DNA of 64,000 bases from Phocoena phocoena (lineage: Eukaryota > Chordata > Mammalia > Artiodactyla > Phocoenidae), in contig NC_089221.1 of assembly GCF_963924675.1 (NCBI RefSeq), forward strand, positions 136,070,263 through 136,134,262, given 5' to 3'. Shown here in pieces: positions 47,349-59,300 of this stretch. Made by a program: the position numbers and the translations under genes. Each line of letters opens with the position of its first letter. The stretch's first letter is position 1. The notes beneath the pieces are model-generated. The model was not told where the DNA came from, ran no database searches, and saw only the letters and a list, made by a program, of their open reading frames with translations.

Positions 47349-49093
47349 CTGTGTCATCAGGCCCGTAGCGGCATAGTGAGTGGATGCAGGTACGGTGATT
47401 CTACGTGAACTAGGTCACACAGAAAAAGAAACATCATAAGATATCACTAATACACGGAATGTAAACTTGACTACACATGAACTGAATTACAAAACAGAAC
47501 AGGGTCTCAAATTTAGAAAACCAACTAGTGCTTGCTTATGGGGAAAGGTGCCTTGGGGTGCTGCATAAAACCAGAGACTGAAATTAGCACAGATAACTTT
47601 CCATAAGCCAAATATGTAATAGACAAGACCTACTCCTTGCTCAACGAAATGGACCCAACACCACATATTCAACGCCTAGGAATATACCTGACTAGGAAGA
47701 ATCTTAAAACCCATGGATATATATGTCTCCGAAAGAGAATCAAGCGTGTGTACAGCGGCCGAAACGCAGCAGTGAAAATCCGATAAATCCCATTATCAAA
47801 ATAAATTTCGAAAACAAACAGAAAGACAGTGAAATAGAGAGCAATTCTTAAATAATTCACTCAGGGCATGTGATGCAACCGGGATTGACCACATCTACAC
47901 CCAGAGCTGGTTGAGACATAAGGCTGGACACTTCAGGCTGATAGCATTGGTGAGTTTCGGTGAGCAAATGCAGACCCTTTGAAGTCATACTGCATGGTAC
48001 CCAATCCATGGGTCCCAACTCTCCAGGTTCAAGGGATTCTTCCTCCAGCTAAAACATGCATGGGTAACCAAGAGTATCGTCCACCGTGGGATTGGGAAAT
48101 GATTTAAAATGCATCTCAGTTTTCGTATCCTGGTCCTCGGGTTCACCATTCCAGATGCTTTACTAACACTCTCCCCGCTTGGAGAGTCAGTGCCTTTAAC
48201 CTCCTGTTTCGCACAGCTTGCAATTTCTGTGCAAGATGAACAGGAATAGGGAGAACCAATGAGAGACTAGCTGTAGGTGTCTGCACGGGCAAATGTAACC
48301 CTCATTGCCCACCAGGAAGAGGAATTAAACAAAGGCTCAGTGTGCCCTGCTGGAAACAGATTAGGGCCTGAAGCAATCATGCGGTTTTGTGCCCAGCTCA
48401 CAAGAAAGCGAGTTGAAGAAAGGAGCTCAGGGGCACTGTAGTTCACAAACCTGCAGAGTTATAAATGACAGCTATCCTCCAAAAATATATTGAAGTAAGC
48501 CTGCGAAGGGGACTTGAAAGCGGGGCTGAATTTTAGGAAAACGATTGCAGGGGGTAGACTGGAATTGCCCGGAAAGCATAGGAAAAGAGGCACAACGTCG
48601 ACAATGATGCACTTGGCCAAAAAGGGCGTATGCGTTTCTTCCTGAATATATTCAGGAAAAAACGCATACGCCCTTTTTGGCCAACCAAGCAAGCCTCTAA
48701 AGGAAATGTGCACTACAATGAAGTCTCACTGCCCCCCGGGCAAAAGGGCCATCTGAAAAAAGTGTAAAATCCTGAAAGGTAGGACAGGATATGGAGAACA
48801 GGGAGCCTTGTTATGCTGATTGGCAGGATGTAAATTGCCAGCAGCCACCCTGGAGAAGTGTAGGTGTTTCCTGAAACACGTAAGAAACAAAGCAACACAG
48901 CCTATGGCACTTCCACTTATGGTCCTATAGCTTACGGAAATTAAAATCAAAAACAGACAGCCACCCCAATATTTGGGACGGCTGTGTTCACAAGAAGCTC
49001 GTCTACAGTATCAGGTAAATATCCCAGAAAGCAAAAAATGGATAAAGAAGTTGTGGCACGTACGTACAATGCAATATCACTCAGCAATGAAAT
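47349..49093 (+). repeat. Satellite monomer II-14
   Basis: CGGCCGAAACG subtype, counterpart of monomer I-1 (1-1747). Palindrome at 48,613-48,684 with one mismatch (GTTTCTTCC). Confidence 0.92.
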
Positions 49094-50839
49094 CTGTGTC
49101 ATCAGGCCCGTAGCAGCATAGTGAGTGGATACAGGTACGGTGATTCTACGTGAACTACGTCACACAGAAAAAGAAACATCATAAGATATCACTAATACAC
49201 GGAATGTAAACTTGACTACACATGAACTGAATTACAAAACAGAACAGGGTCTCAAATTTAGAAAACCAACTAGTGCTTGCTTATGGGGAAAGGTGCGTAG
49301 GGGTGCTGCATAAAACCAGAGACTGAAATTAGCACAGATAACTTTCCATAAGCCAAATATGTAATAGACAAGACCTACTCCTTGCTCAACGAAATGGACC
49401 CAACACCACATATTCAACGCCTAGGAATATACCTGATTAGGAAGAATCGTAAAACCCATGGATATGTATGTCTCCGTAAGAGAATCAAGCGTGTGTACAG
49501 CGGCCGAAACGCAGTAGTGAAAATCCGATAAATCCCATTATCAAAATAAATTTCGAAAACAAAACACAAAGACAGTGAAATAGAGAGCAATTCTTAAATA
49601 ATTCACTCAGGGCATGTGATGCAACCGGGATTTAACACATCTACACACAGAGCTGGTTGAGACATAAGGCTGGACACTTCAGGCTGATAGCATTGGTGAG
49701 TTTCGGTGAGCAAATGCAGACCCTTTGAAGTCATACTGCATGATACCCATTCCATGGATTCCAACTCTCCAGGGTCAAGGGATTCTTCCTCCAGCTAAAA
49801 CATGCATGGGAAACCCACAGTATGGTCCACCGTGTGATTGGGAAACGATTTAAAATGCATCTCAGTTTTCGTATCCTGGTCCTCCAGTTCACCATTCCAG
49901 ACGCTTTACTAACACACTCCCCGCTTGAAGAGTCAGTGCCTTTAACCTCCTCTTTGGCAAAGTTTGCAATTTCTGCACAAGATAAACAGGAATAGGGAGA
50001 ACCAATGAGAGAATAGCTGTAAGTATCTGCACAGGCAAATGTAACGCTCATTGCCCACCAGGAAGAGGAATTGAACAAAGGCTCAGTGTGCACTGCCAGA
50101 AACAGATTAGGGCCTGAAGCAATCCTGCGGTTTTGTGCCCAGCTCACAAGAAAGCGAGTTGAAGAAAGGAGCTCAGGGGCACTGTAATTCACAAACCTGC
50201 AGTGTTATAAATGACAGCTATCCTCCAAAAATATATTGAAGTAAGCCTGCAAAGGGGACTTGAAAGGGGGCAGAATTTCAGGAAAACGATTGCACGGGGT
50301 AGACTGGAATTGCCCTGAAAGCATACGAAAAGAGGCACAATGTCGACAATGATGCACTTGGCCAAAAAGTGCGTATGCGTTTTTTCCTGAATATATTCAG
50401 GAAAAAACGCATATGCCCTTTTTGGCCAACCAAGCAAGCCTGTAAAGGAAATCTGCACTACAATGAAGTCTCACTGCCCCAGGGGCAAAAGGGCCATCTG
50501 AAAAAAGTGTAAAATCCAGAAAGGTAGGACAGGATATGGAGAAGAGGGAGCCTTGTTATGCTGATTGCCAGGATGTAAATAGCGAACAGCCACTCTGGAG
50601 AAGTATATGGTGTTTCATGAAACACGTAAGAAACAAAGCAACACAGCCTATGGCACTTCTACTTATGGTCCTGTAGCTTAGGGAAATTAAAATCAAAAAC
50701 AGACAGAAACCCCAATGTTTGGGACGGCTGTGTTCACAAGAAACTCATCTACAGTACCAGGTACATATCCCAGAAAGCAAAAAATGGATAAAGAAGTTGT
50801 GGCACGTACGTACAATGCAATATCACTCAGCAATGAAAT
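49094..50839 (+). repeat. Satellite monomer II-15
   Basis: Counterpart of monomer I-2 in its first half (CAGTAGTG, TTTAACACATC). The second half carries many private changes. Palindrome at 50,358-50,429 with left AAAAGTGC and right GCATATGCCC mismatches. Confidence 0.91.
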
Positions 50840-52584
50840 CTGTGTCATCTGGCCCGTAGCGGCATAGTGAGTGGATGCAGGTACGGTGATTCTACGTGAA
50901 CTACATCACACAGAAAAAGGAACATCATAAGATATCACTAATACACGGAATGTAAACTTAACTACACATGAACTGAATTACAAAACAGAGCAGGGTCTCA
51001 AATTTAGAAAACCAACTAGTGCTTGCTTATGGGGAAAGGTGCCTTGGGGTGCTGCATAAAACCAGAGACTGAAATTAGCACAGATAACTTTCCATAAGTC
51101 AAATATGTAATAGACAAGACCTACTCCTTGCTCAACGAAACGAACCCAACACCACATATTCAACGCCTAGGCATATACCTGACTAGGAGGAATCTTAAAA
51201 CCCATGGATATATATGTCTCCGTAAGAGAATCAAGCGTGTGTACAGCGGCCAAAACGCAGCAGTGAAAATCTGATAAATCCCATTATCAAAATAAATTTC
51301 GAAAACAAAACACAAAGACAGTGAAATAGTGAGAAATTCTTAAATTATTCAATCAGGGCATGTGATGCAACCGTGATTTAACACATCTACACCCAGAGCT
51401 GGTTGAGACATAAGGCTGGACACTTCAGGCTGATAGCATTGGTGAGTTTTGGTGAGCAAATGCAGAACCTTTGAAGTCATACTGCATGGTACCCATTCCA
51501 TGGGTCCCAACTCTCCAGGTTCAAGGGATTCTTCCTCCAGCTAAAACATGCATGGGAAACCCAGAGTATCGTCCACCGTGTGATTGGGAAACGATTTAAA
51601 ATGCATCTCAGTTTTCGTATCCTGGTCCTCGGGTTCACCATTCCAGATGCTTTACTAACACACTCCCCGCTTGGAGAGTCAGTGCCTTTAACCTCCTCTT
51701 TGGCACAGCTTGCAATTTCTGTGCAAGATGAACAGGAATAGGGAGAACCAATGAGAGACTAGCTGTAGGTGTCTGCACGGGCAAATGTAACGCTCATTGC
51801 CCACCAGGAAGAGGAATTAAACAAAGGCTCAGTGTGCCCTGCTGGAAACAGATTAGGGCCTGAAGCAATCCTGCGGTTTTGTCCCAGATCACAAGAAAGC
51901 GAGTTGAAGAAAGGAGCTCAGGGGCACTGTAATTCACAAACCTGCAGAGTTTTAAATGACAGCTATCCTCCAAAAATATATTGAAGTAAGCCTGCGAAGG
52001 GGACTTGAAAGCGGGGCAGAAATTCAGGAAAATGATTGCAGGGGGTAGACTGGAATTGCCCTGAAAGCATAGGAAAAGAGGCACAACGTCGACAATGATG
52101 CACTTGGCCAAAAAGGGCATATGGTTTTTTCCTGAATATATTCAGGAAAAAACGCATACGCCCTTTTTGGCCAACCAAGCAAGCCTGTAAAGGAAATCTG
52201 CACTACAATGAAGTCTCACTGCCCCCCAGGCAAAAGGGCCATCTGAAAAAAGTGTAAAATCCAGAAAGGTAGGACAGGATATGGAGAACAGGGAGCCTTG
52301 TTATGCTGATTGGCAGGATGTAAATTGTGAACAGCCACCCTGGAGAAGTGTATGGTGTTTCCTGAAACACGTAAGAAATAAAGCAACACAGCCTATGGCA
52401 ATTGCACTTATGGTCCTATTGCTTAGGGAAATTAAAATCAAAAACAGAGAGCCACCCCAAAGTTTGGGATGGCTGTGTTCCCAAGAAGCTCGTCTACAGT
52501 ACCAGGTTAATATCCCAGAAAGCAAAAAATGGATAAAGTAGTTGTGGCACGTACGTGCAATGCAATATCACTAAGCAATGAAAT
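50840..52584 (+). repeat. Satellite monomer II-16
   Basis: CGGCCAAAACG variant. The palindrome at 52,104-52,174 is 71 bp; the left arm lost one base (GCATATGGTTTTTT). Tail of the CAAAGTTTGGGA type. Confidence 0.91.
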
Positions 52585-54346
52585 CTGTGTCATCAGGCCC
52601 GTAGCGGCATAGTGAGTGGATGCAGGTACGGTGATTCTACGTAAACTACATCACACAGAAAAAGAAACATCATAAGATATCACTAATACACGGAATGTAA
52701 ACTTGACTACACATGAACTGAATTACAAAACAGAACAGGGTTGCAAATTTAGAAAACCAACTAGTGCTTGCTTATGGGGAAACGTGCCTTGGGGTGCTGC
52801 ATAAAACCAGAGACTGAAATTAGCACAGATAACATTCCATGAGCCAAATATGTAATAGACAAGACCTACTCCTTGCTCAACGAAATGGACTCAACACCAC
52901 ATATTCAACGCCTAGGAATATACCTGACTAGGAAGAATCTTAAAAACCATGGATTTATATGTCTCCATAAGAGAATCAAGCGTGTGTACAGCGGCATAAA
53001 CGCAGCAGTGAAAATCCGATAAATCCCATTATCAAAATAAATTTCAAAAACAAAACACAAAGACAGTGAAATAGAGAGCAATTCTTAAATAATTCACTCA
53101 GGGCATGTGATGCAACCGGGATTGACCACATCTACACCCAGAGCTGGTTGAGACATAAGGCTGGACACTTCAGGCTGATAGCATTGGTGAGTTTCGGTGA
53201 GCAAATGCAGACCCTTTGAAGTCATACTGCATGGTACCCATTCCATGGGTCCCAACTCTCCAGGATCAAAGGATTCTTCCTCCAGCTAAAACATGCATGG
53301 AAAACCCAGAGTATGGTCCACCGTGTGATTCGGAAACGATTTAAAATGCATCTCAGTTTTCGTATCCTGGTCCTCGGGTTCACCATTCCAGATGCTTTAC
53401 TAACACTCTCCCCGTTTGGAGAGTAAGTGCCTTTAACCTCCTATTTGGCACAGCTTGCAATTTCTGTGCAAGATGAACAGGAATAGGAGAACCAATGAGA
53501 GACTAGCTGTAGGTGTCTGCACGGGCAAATGTAACGCTCATTTCCCACCAGGAAGAGGAATTAACCAAAGGCTCAGCGTGCCCTGCCGGAAACGGATTAG
53601 GGCCTGAAGCCATTCTGCGGTTTTGGGCCCAGCTCACAAGAAAGCGAGTTGAAGAAAGGAGCTCAGGGGCACTGTAATTCACAAACCTGCAGAGTTATAA
53701 ATGACAGCTATCCTCCAAAAATATATTGAAGTAAGCCTGCGAAGGGGACTTGAAAGCAGGGCAGAATTTCAGGAAACCAATTGCAGGGGATAGACTGGAA
53801 TTGCCCTGAAAGGATAGGAAAAGTGGCAGAACGTCGACAATGATGCACTTGGCCAAAACGGGCGTATGCGTTTTTTCCTGAATATATATATTCAGGAATA
53901 TATTCTGGAAAAAATGCATACGCCCTTTTTGGCCAAACAAGCAAGCCTGTAAAGGAAATCTGCACTACAATGAAGTGTCACTGCCCCCCGGGCAAAAGGG
54001 CCATCTGAAAAATGTGTAATATCCAGAAAGGTAGCACAGTATATGGAGAACAGGGAGCCTTGTTATGCTGATTGGCAGGATGTAAATTGGAAGCAGCCAC
54101 CCTGGAGAAGTGTATGGTGTTTCCTGAAACACGTAAGAAACAAAGCAACACAGCCTATGGCACTTCCACTTATGGTCCTACAGCTTAGGGAAATTAAAAT
54201 CAAAAACACCCAGCCACCTCAAAGTTTGGGACCTCTCTGTTCACAAGAACCTCGTTTGCAGTACCAGGTAAATATCTCAGAGAGCAAACAATGTATAAAG
54301 AAGTTGTGGTACGTACATACAATGGAATATCACTCAGCAATGAAAT
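52585..54346 (+). repeat. Satellite monomer II-17, enlarged palindrome
   Basis: CGGCATAAACG subtype, 1,762 bp. The extra length is mainly at the palindrome (53,849-53,936, 88 bp), whose centre reads CCTGAATATATATATTCAGG then AATATATTCTGG. The tail from about 54,161 has the private form also seen in monomer I-6, where the duplicated block begins. Confidence 0.91.
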
Positions 54347-55289
54347 CTGTGTCATCAGGCCCATAGCGGCATAGTGAGTGGATTCAGGTATGGTGATTCT
54401 ACTTGAAATAAGTCACACATAAAAAGAAACATCATAAAATATCACTAATACACAGTATGTAAACTTGACTACACATGAACTGAATTACAAAACAGAACAG
54501 TCTCAAATTTAGAAAACCAACTTGTGCTTGCTTATGGAGAAATGTGTGTTGGAGTGCTGCATAAAACCAGAGACTGAAATTAGCACAGATACCGTTCCAT
54601 AAGCCAAATATGTAATAAACAAGACCTACTCCTTGCTCAACGAAATGGACTCAACACCACATATTCAACGCCTAGGAATATACCTGACTAGGAAGAATCT
54701 TAAAACCCATGGATTTATATGTCTCCGTAAGAGAATCAAGAGTGTTTACAGCGGCATTAACACAGCAGTGAAAATCCGATAAATCCCAGTGTCAAAAAAA
54801 AATTTCAAAAACAAAACACAATGACAGTGAAATAGAGAGCAATTCTTAAATAACTCACACAGGGCATGTGATGCAACCTGGTTTACCACATCTACACCCA
54901 GAGCTGGGTGAGAGATAAGGCTGGACCCTTTGGGCTGATAGCATTGGGGAGGTTCAATGAGCAAATGCAGACCCTTTGATGTCATACTGCCTGGTACCCA
55001 TTCCATGGTTCCCAACTCTCCAGGTTCAAGGGATTCTTCCTTCAGCTAAAATTTGCATGGGAAACCCAGAGTATGCTCCACCGTGTGACTGGGAAACCTT
55101 TTTACATGCATGTCTGTTTTCGTCCCCTGGTACTCAGGTTCACCATTCCAGACCCTTTTCTTACACTCTCCCCATTTGGAGAGTCAGTGCCTTTAACCTC
55201 CTGTTTGGCACTGTTTGCAATTTCTGCGCAAGATGAACAGGAATACGGAGAACCAATGGGAGACTATCTGTAGGTGTGTGCACGGGCAA
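54347..55289 (+). repeat. Partial satellite monomer interrupted by L1, copy B
   Basis: Same length (943 bp) and same break point as 10,478-11,420. Between about 54,660 and 54,950 it is markedly more diverged than copy A (GGCATTAACACAG, CCCAGTGTCAAAAAAAA, GGACCCTTTGGGCTG). Confidence 0.9.
55279..55289. repeat. Target-site duplication, left copy (block B)
   Basis: TGCACGGGCAA, identical to the copy A duplication. Confidence 0.85.
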
Positions 55290-55961
55290 ATATTTTTTTT
55301 AACATCTTTATTGGGGTATAATTGCTTTACATTGGTGTGTTAGTTTTTGCTTTATAACAAAGTGAATCAGCCATACATATACATATGCTCCCTGTGTCTT
55401 CCATCTTGTGTCTCCCTCCCTCCCTCTCTCCCCCTTCCACCCCTCCAGGCTGTCCCAACGCCCCGAGCTAATATCCCTGTGCCTTGCGGCTGCTTCCTCC
55501 TTGCTATCTACCTTACTACATTTGTTAGTGTGTATATGTCCATGACTCTCTCTCGCCCTGTCAAAACTCACCATTCCCCCTCCCCATATCCTCAATTCTG
55601 TTCTCCAGTAGGTCTGCGCCTCTATTCCTGTCTTATCCCTAGGTTCTTCATGACATTTTTTTCCTTTAAATTCCATATATATGTGTTAGCATACGCTATT
55701 TGTCTTTTTCTTTCTGACTTACTTCACTCTGTATGACAGACTCTAGGTCTATCCATCTCATTACAAATAACTCAGTTTCATTTCTTTTTAAGGCTGAGTA
55801 ATATTCCATTGTGTATATGTGCCACATTTTCTTTATCCATTCGTCCGATGATGGGCGCTTAGGTTCTTTCCATCTCCGGGCTATTGTAAATAGAGCTGCA
55901 ATGAACATTTTGGTACATGACTCTTTTTGAATTTTGGTTTTCTCAGGGTATATGCCCAGTA
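55290..55961 (-). mobile_element. 5'-truncated L1 insertion, antisense, copy B
   Basis: Same element, same boundaries and same length as 11,421-12,092. The shared insertion point shows the insertion came before the duplication. A few single-base differences (e.g. CATACATAT for TATACATAT) separate the copies. Confidence 0.9.
55696..55908 (-). pseudogene. L1 ORF2 C-terminal fragment, copy B
   Basis: Same 70 codons as 11,827-12,039, unchanged in translation. No catalytic domain. Confidence 0.9.
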
Positions 55962-55972
55962 TGCACGGGCAA
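55962..55972. repeat. Target-site duplication, right copy (block B)
   Basis: TGCACGGGCAA following the L1. Confidence 0.85.
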
Positions 55973-56322
55973 TTTTAACACTCATTTCCCAACAGGAAGA
56001 GGAATTAACCAAAGGCTCAGCATGCCGTGCTGGAACAAGATTAGGGCCTGAAGCAATCCTGCGGTTTTGTGGCCAGCTCACAAGAAAGCGAGTTGAGGAA
56101 AGGAGCTCAGGGGCACTGTCATTCACATACCTGCAGACTTATAAATGACAGAAATCGTACAAAAATATATTGAATTAAGGCTGCGAAGAGGACTTGAAAG
56201 TGGGGCAGAATTGCTGGAATCCGATTTCAGGAGGTAGACGTGAATTGCTCTGAAAGCATAAGAAAAGTGGCAGAACCTCGTCAATGAAGCACTTGGCCAA
56301 AAAGGGCATATGCATTTTTTCC
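55962..56322 (+). repeat. Satellite remnant ending inside the palindrome, copy B
   Basis: Same structure as 12,093-12,453. The left palindrome arm at 56,293-56,322 ends at TTTTTTCC at exactly the same base, so the junction is ancestral to the duplication. Confidence 0.92.
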
Positions 56323-59300
56323 AGGGCCATCATTAACGGGAGTAGGAGGCTCCCAGCATGCTCCAGTGGCCAACAGAGGGTCCACGTCGCCAAGGCCATG
56401 TGAGCTAGCCAGGCAGGAGTGACCTGACATCAGAGGGCCCACCTCACAGAATGGTAGGGAACCCAGCCAGGATCAGACTCTCCCCAGAGGGCCCACATCA
56501 CCAAGGTGATGGGAACCAGGCAGGAGTGTCCTCACACCCGTGGGGCCACATCATCAAAAGTTGAGGTACCCAGCACATGTGGCCTCAAACCAGAGGACCC
56601 ACATCACCATGGGTTTCGGAGTGAGGCAGGCAGGATTAACCTCACAACACATGTCCCATTGTATACAAAATGTGTGGAAACCAGCAGTTGGATCTTCCTA
56701 GCAGGCGGCCCAGAGCACTGAGGCTATGAGATCCAGGCCGGCATGAACTCACAACAGAGGACCCTCATTGTGATTCTGTAAGCAACCCAGCCGTTGTGAC
56801 CTCAGAGCAGAAGGCCCACATCCCCATGGGGAAGGGAAACAAGCAGGAGTGTCATCGCAAGAGTGGGCACACATGAAAAAATGTGGGGAGCCCAGCAATT
56901 AGTGCCTGATGCCAGAGGGCCCTCATCACCGAGGGGCGGTGGCTCCCAGCCAGCTCCGACTGCTACCAGAAGGGCGACGTCGCCAATGCGGAGTGCGACA
57001 ACCAGGCAGGAGTGACCTCAGAGCAGAGGGTCAACCTCACAGAAGTGTGAAGAACCAAAGAGGATCAGATTCTCACCAGAGGGCCCACATCTCCAAGGGA
57101 ATGGGAACCAGGCAGGAGTGTCCTCACACTAGTGGGGCCACATCACCGAAAAGTGAGGGACCCAGCACACGTGGCCTCAAACCAGACGACACACATCACA
57201 AGGGAGCTGGGATTGAGGCAGGCAGGAGGAGCCTCAAAACAGAGGGACCATAGAATTAAAGAGGTGAAGAATCCCGCAGTTGGAACCTCCCAGCAGGCGG
57301 CCAGGAGCAGCGAGACTATGGGATCCAGGCCGGAGTGATCTCACACCAGAGGGCCGTCATCATGAAACTGTGAGCAACCTAGGCGTTGGGATCTCAGAGC
57401 AGAAGGCCCACATTCCCATGGGGTTGGGAACCTGTCAGAAGTGTACTCGCACCACAGGGCACACATCAGAGAATTTAGGGAACCCAGGAGTTAGGGCCTG
57501 ACGCCAGAGGGCCCTCATTACCAAGGGGAGGAGACTCCAATCAGGCACCAACACCCAACTGAGGGCCCACGTCGCCAAGGTGACGTGTGACAGCCAGGTA
57601 GGAGTGACCTCACCGCAGAGGGCCTACCTCACAGAAGGGTGAGGAACACAGCCAGGATAAGACTCTCACCAGAGGGCCCACATCACCAAGGTGATCAGAA
57701 CCAGGCAGGAGAGTCTTCACACCAGTGTGGCCACATCATAGAAAGGTGAGGAACCCAGCACATGTGGCCTAAACCAGAAGACCCACATCTCCAAGGGGCT
57801 CGGAATGAGGCAGGCAGGAGTAGCCTCACAACACAGGGCCCATAGAATAAAAAAGCTGAGGAATCCAGCAATGGGAACCTCCCAGCAGGCGGCCAAGAGC
57901 ACCAAGTCTATGCGATTCAGGCCGCAGTAAACTCACAGCAGAGGGTCCACATCATGAAACTGCAAGCAACCCAGCCATTTGGACCTCAGAGCAGAAGGTC
58001 CACATCCCCAAGGTGTTGGGAGCATGGCAGGAGTGTCCTCGCACCACTTAGCACATATCAGAAAATGTGGGTACCCAGCAGTTAGGGCCTGACGCCTGAG
58101 GGCCCTCATCACTGAGGGAAGGAGGCTCCCAGCATGTTCCAACTACCACAAGAGGGCCCATGTCGCCAAGGCGGGGTGTGCCAGCCAGGCAGGAGTGACC
58201 TCACAGCAGACGGCCCACCTCAAAGAAGTGTGAGGAACCCAACCAGGATCAGACTCTCACCAGAGGGCCCATATCACCAAGGGGACGGGAACCAGGCACG
58301 AGTGTCCTCACACCAGTGGGGCCACATCACTAAAAGATGAGGAAACTGGCACATGTGGCCACAAACCAGAGGACCTACATCACCAAGGGGCTGGGAGTGA
58401 CACAGGCAGGAGGAGCCTCCCAACACAGGGCCCAAAGAATAAAAAAGGTGAGGAACCCAGCAGTTGGAACTTCCCAGCAGGCGGCCCAGAGTACAGAGGC
58501 TATGGGATCTAGGAATGAGTGAACTAACACCAGAGAGCTAACATCAGGAAACTGTGAGCAACCCAGTCGTTGGAACCTCAGAGCAGAAGGCCCATATCGC
58601 CATGGGGATGGGAACATTTCACGAGTGTCCTGGCATCACTGGGCTCACATCAGAAAACCTGGGGAGCCCAGCAGTTAGAGCCTGACGCCAGAGGGACCTC
58701 ATCACCGAGGATAGGAGTCTCCAAAAGGATCCAACTGCCACCAGAGGGCCAACGTCACCAAGGCAATGGGAGCAAGCCAGGCAGGAGTTACCTCAGAGCA
58801 CAGGGCCCACCTCACAGAACGGTAAGGAACCCAGCCAGGATCAGACTCTCACCAGAGGGGCCACATCACCAAGGGGCTGGGAAACAGGCACGAGTGTCCT
58901 CACACCATTGGGGCCACATCATCGAAAGGTGAGGGACCCAGCACACGTGGCCTCAAACCAGAGGACACACATCACAACGGGGCTGGGATTGAGGCAGGCA
59001 GGAGGAGCCTCAAAACAGAGGGCCCATAGAATAAAAAAGGTGAGGAATCCCGCAGTTGGAACCTCCCAGCAGGCGCCCAGGAGCAGCAAGCCTATGGGAT
59101 CTAGGCCGGAATGAACGCACATCAGAGGGCCCTCATCATGAAACTGTGAGCACCCCAGCCGTTGGGACCTCAGAGCAGAAGGCCCAAATTCCCATGGGGT
59201 TGGGAACCTGACAGGAGTGTACTCGCACCACAGGTCGCACATCTGCAAATTTTGGGAGCCCAGGAGTTAGGGTCTGACGCAAGAGGGCCCTCATTACCGA

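Larger units (their letters stand above)
24636..55289 (+). repeat. Satellite array II (~1,747 bp monomers)
   Basis: Seventeen complete monomers plus 943 bp of an eighteenth, head to tail, with no interruption over 30 kb. Three variant classes are readable at phase ~410: CGGCCGAAACG, CGGCATAAACG and CGGCGGAAATG. Monomers at 31,619-47,348 form a near-identical higher-order core. Monomers on both sides are individually distinct. The array ends in the second copy of the antisense L1. Confidence 0.93.
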
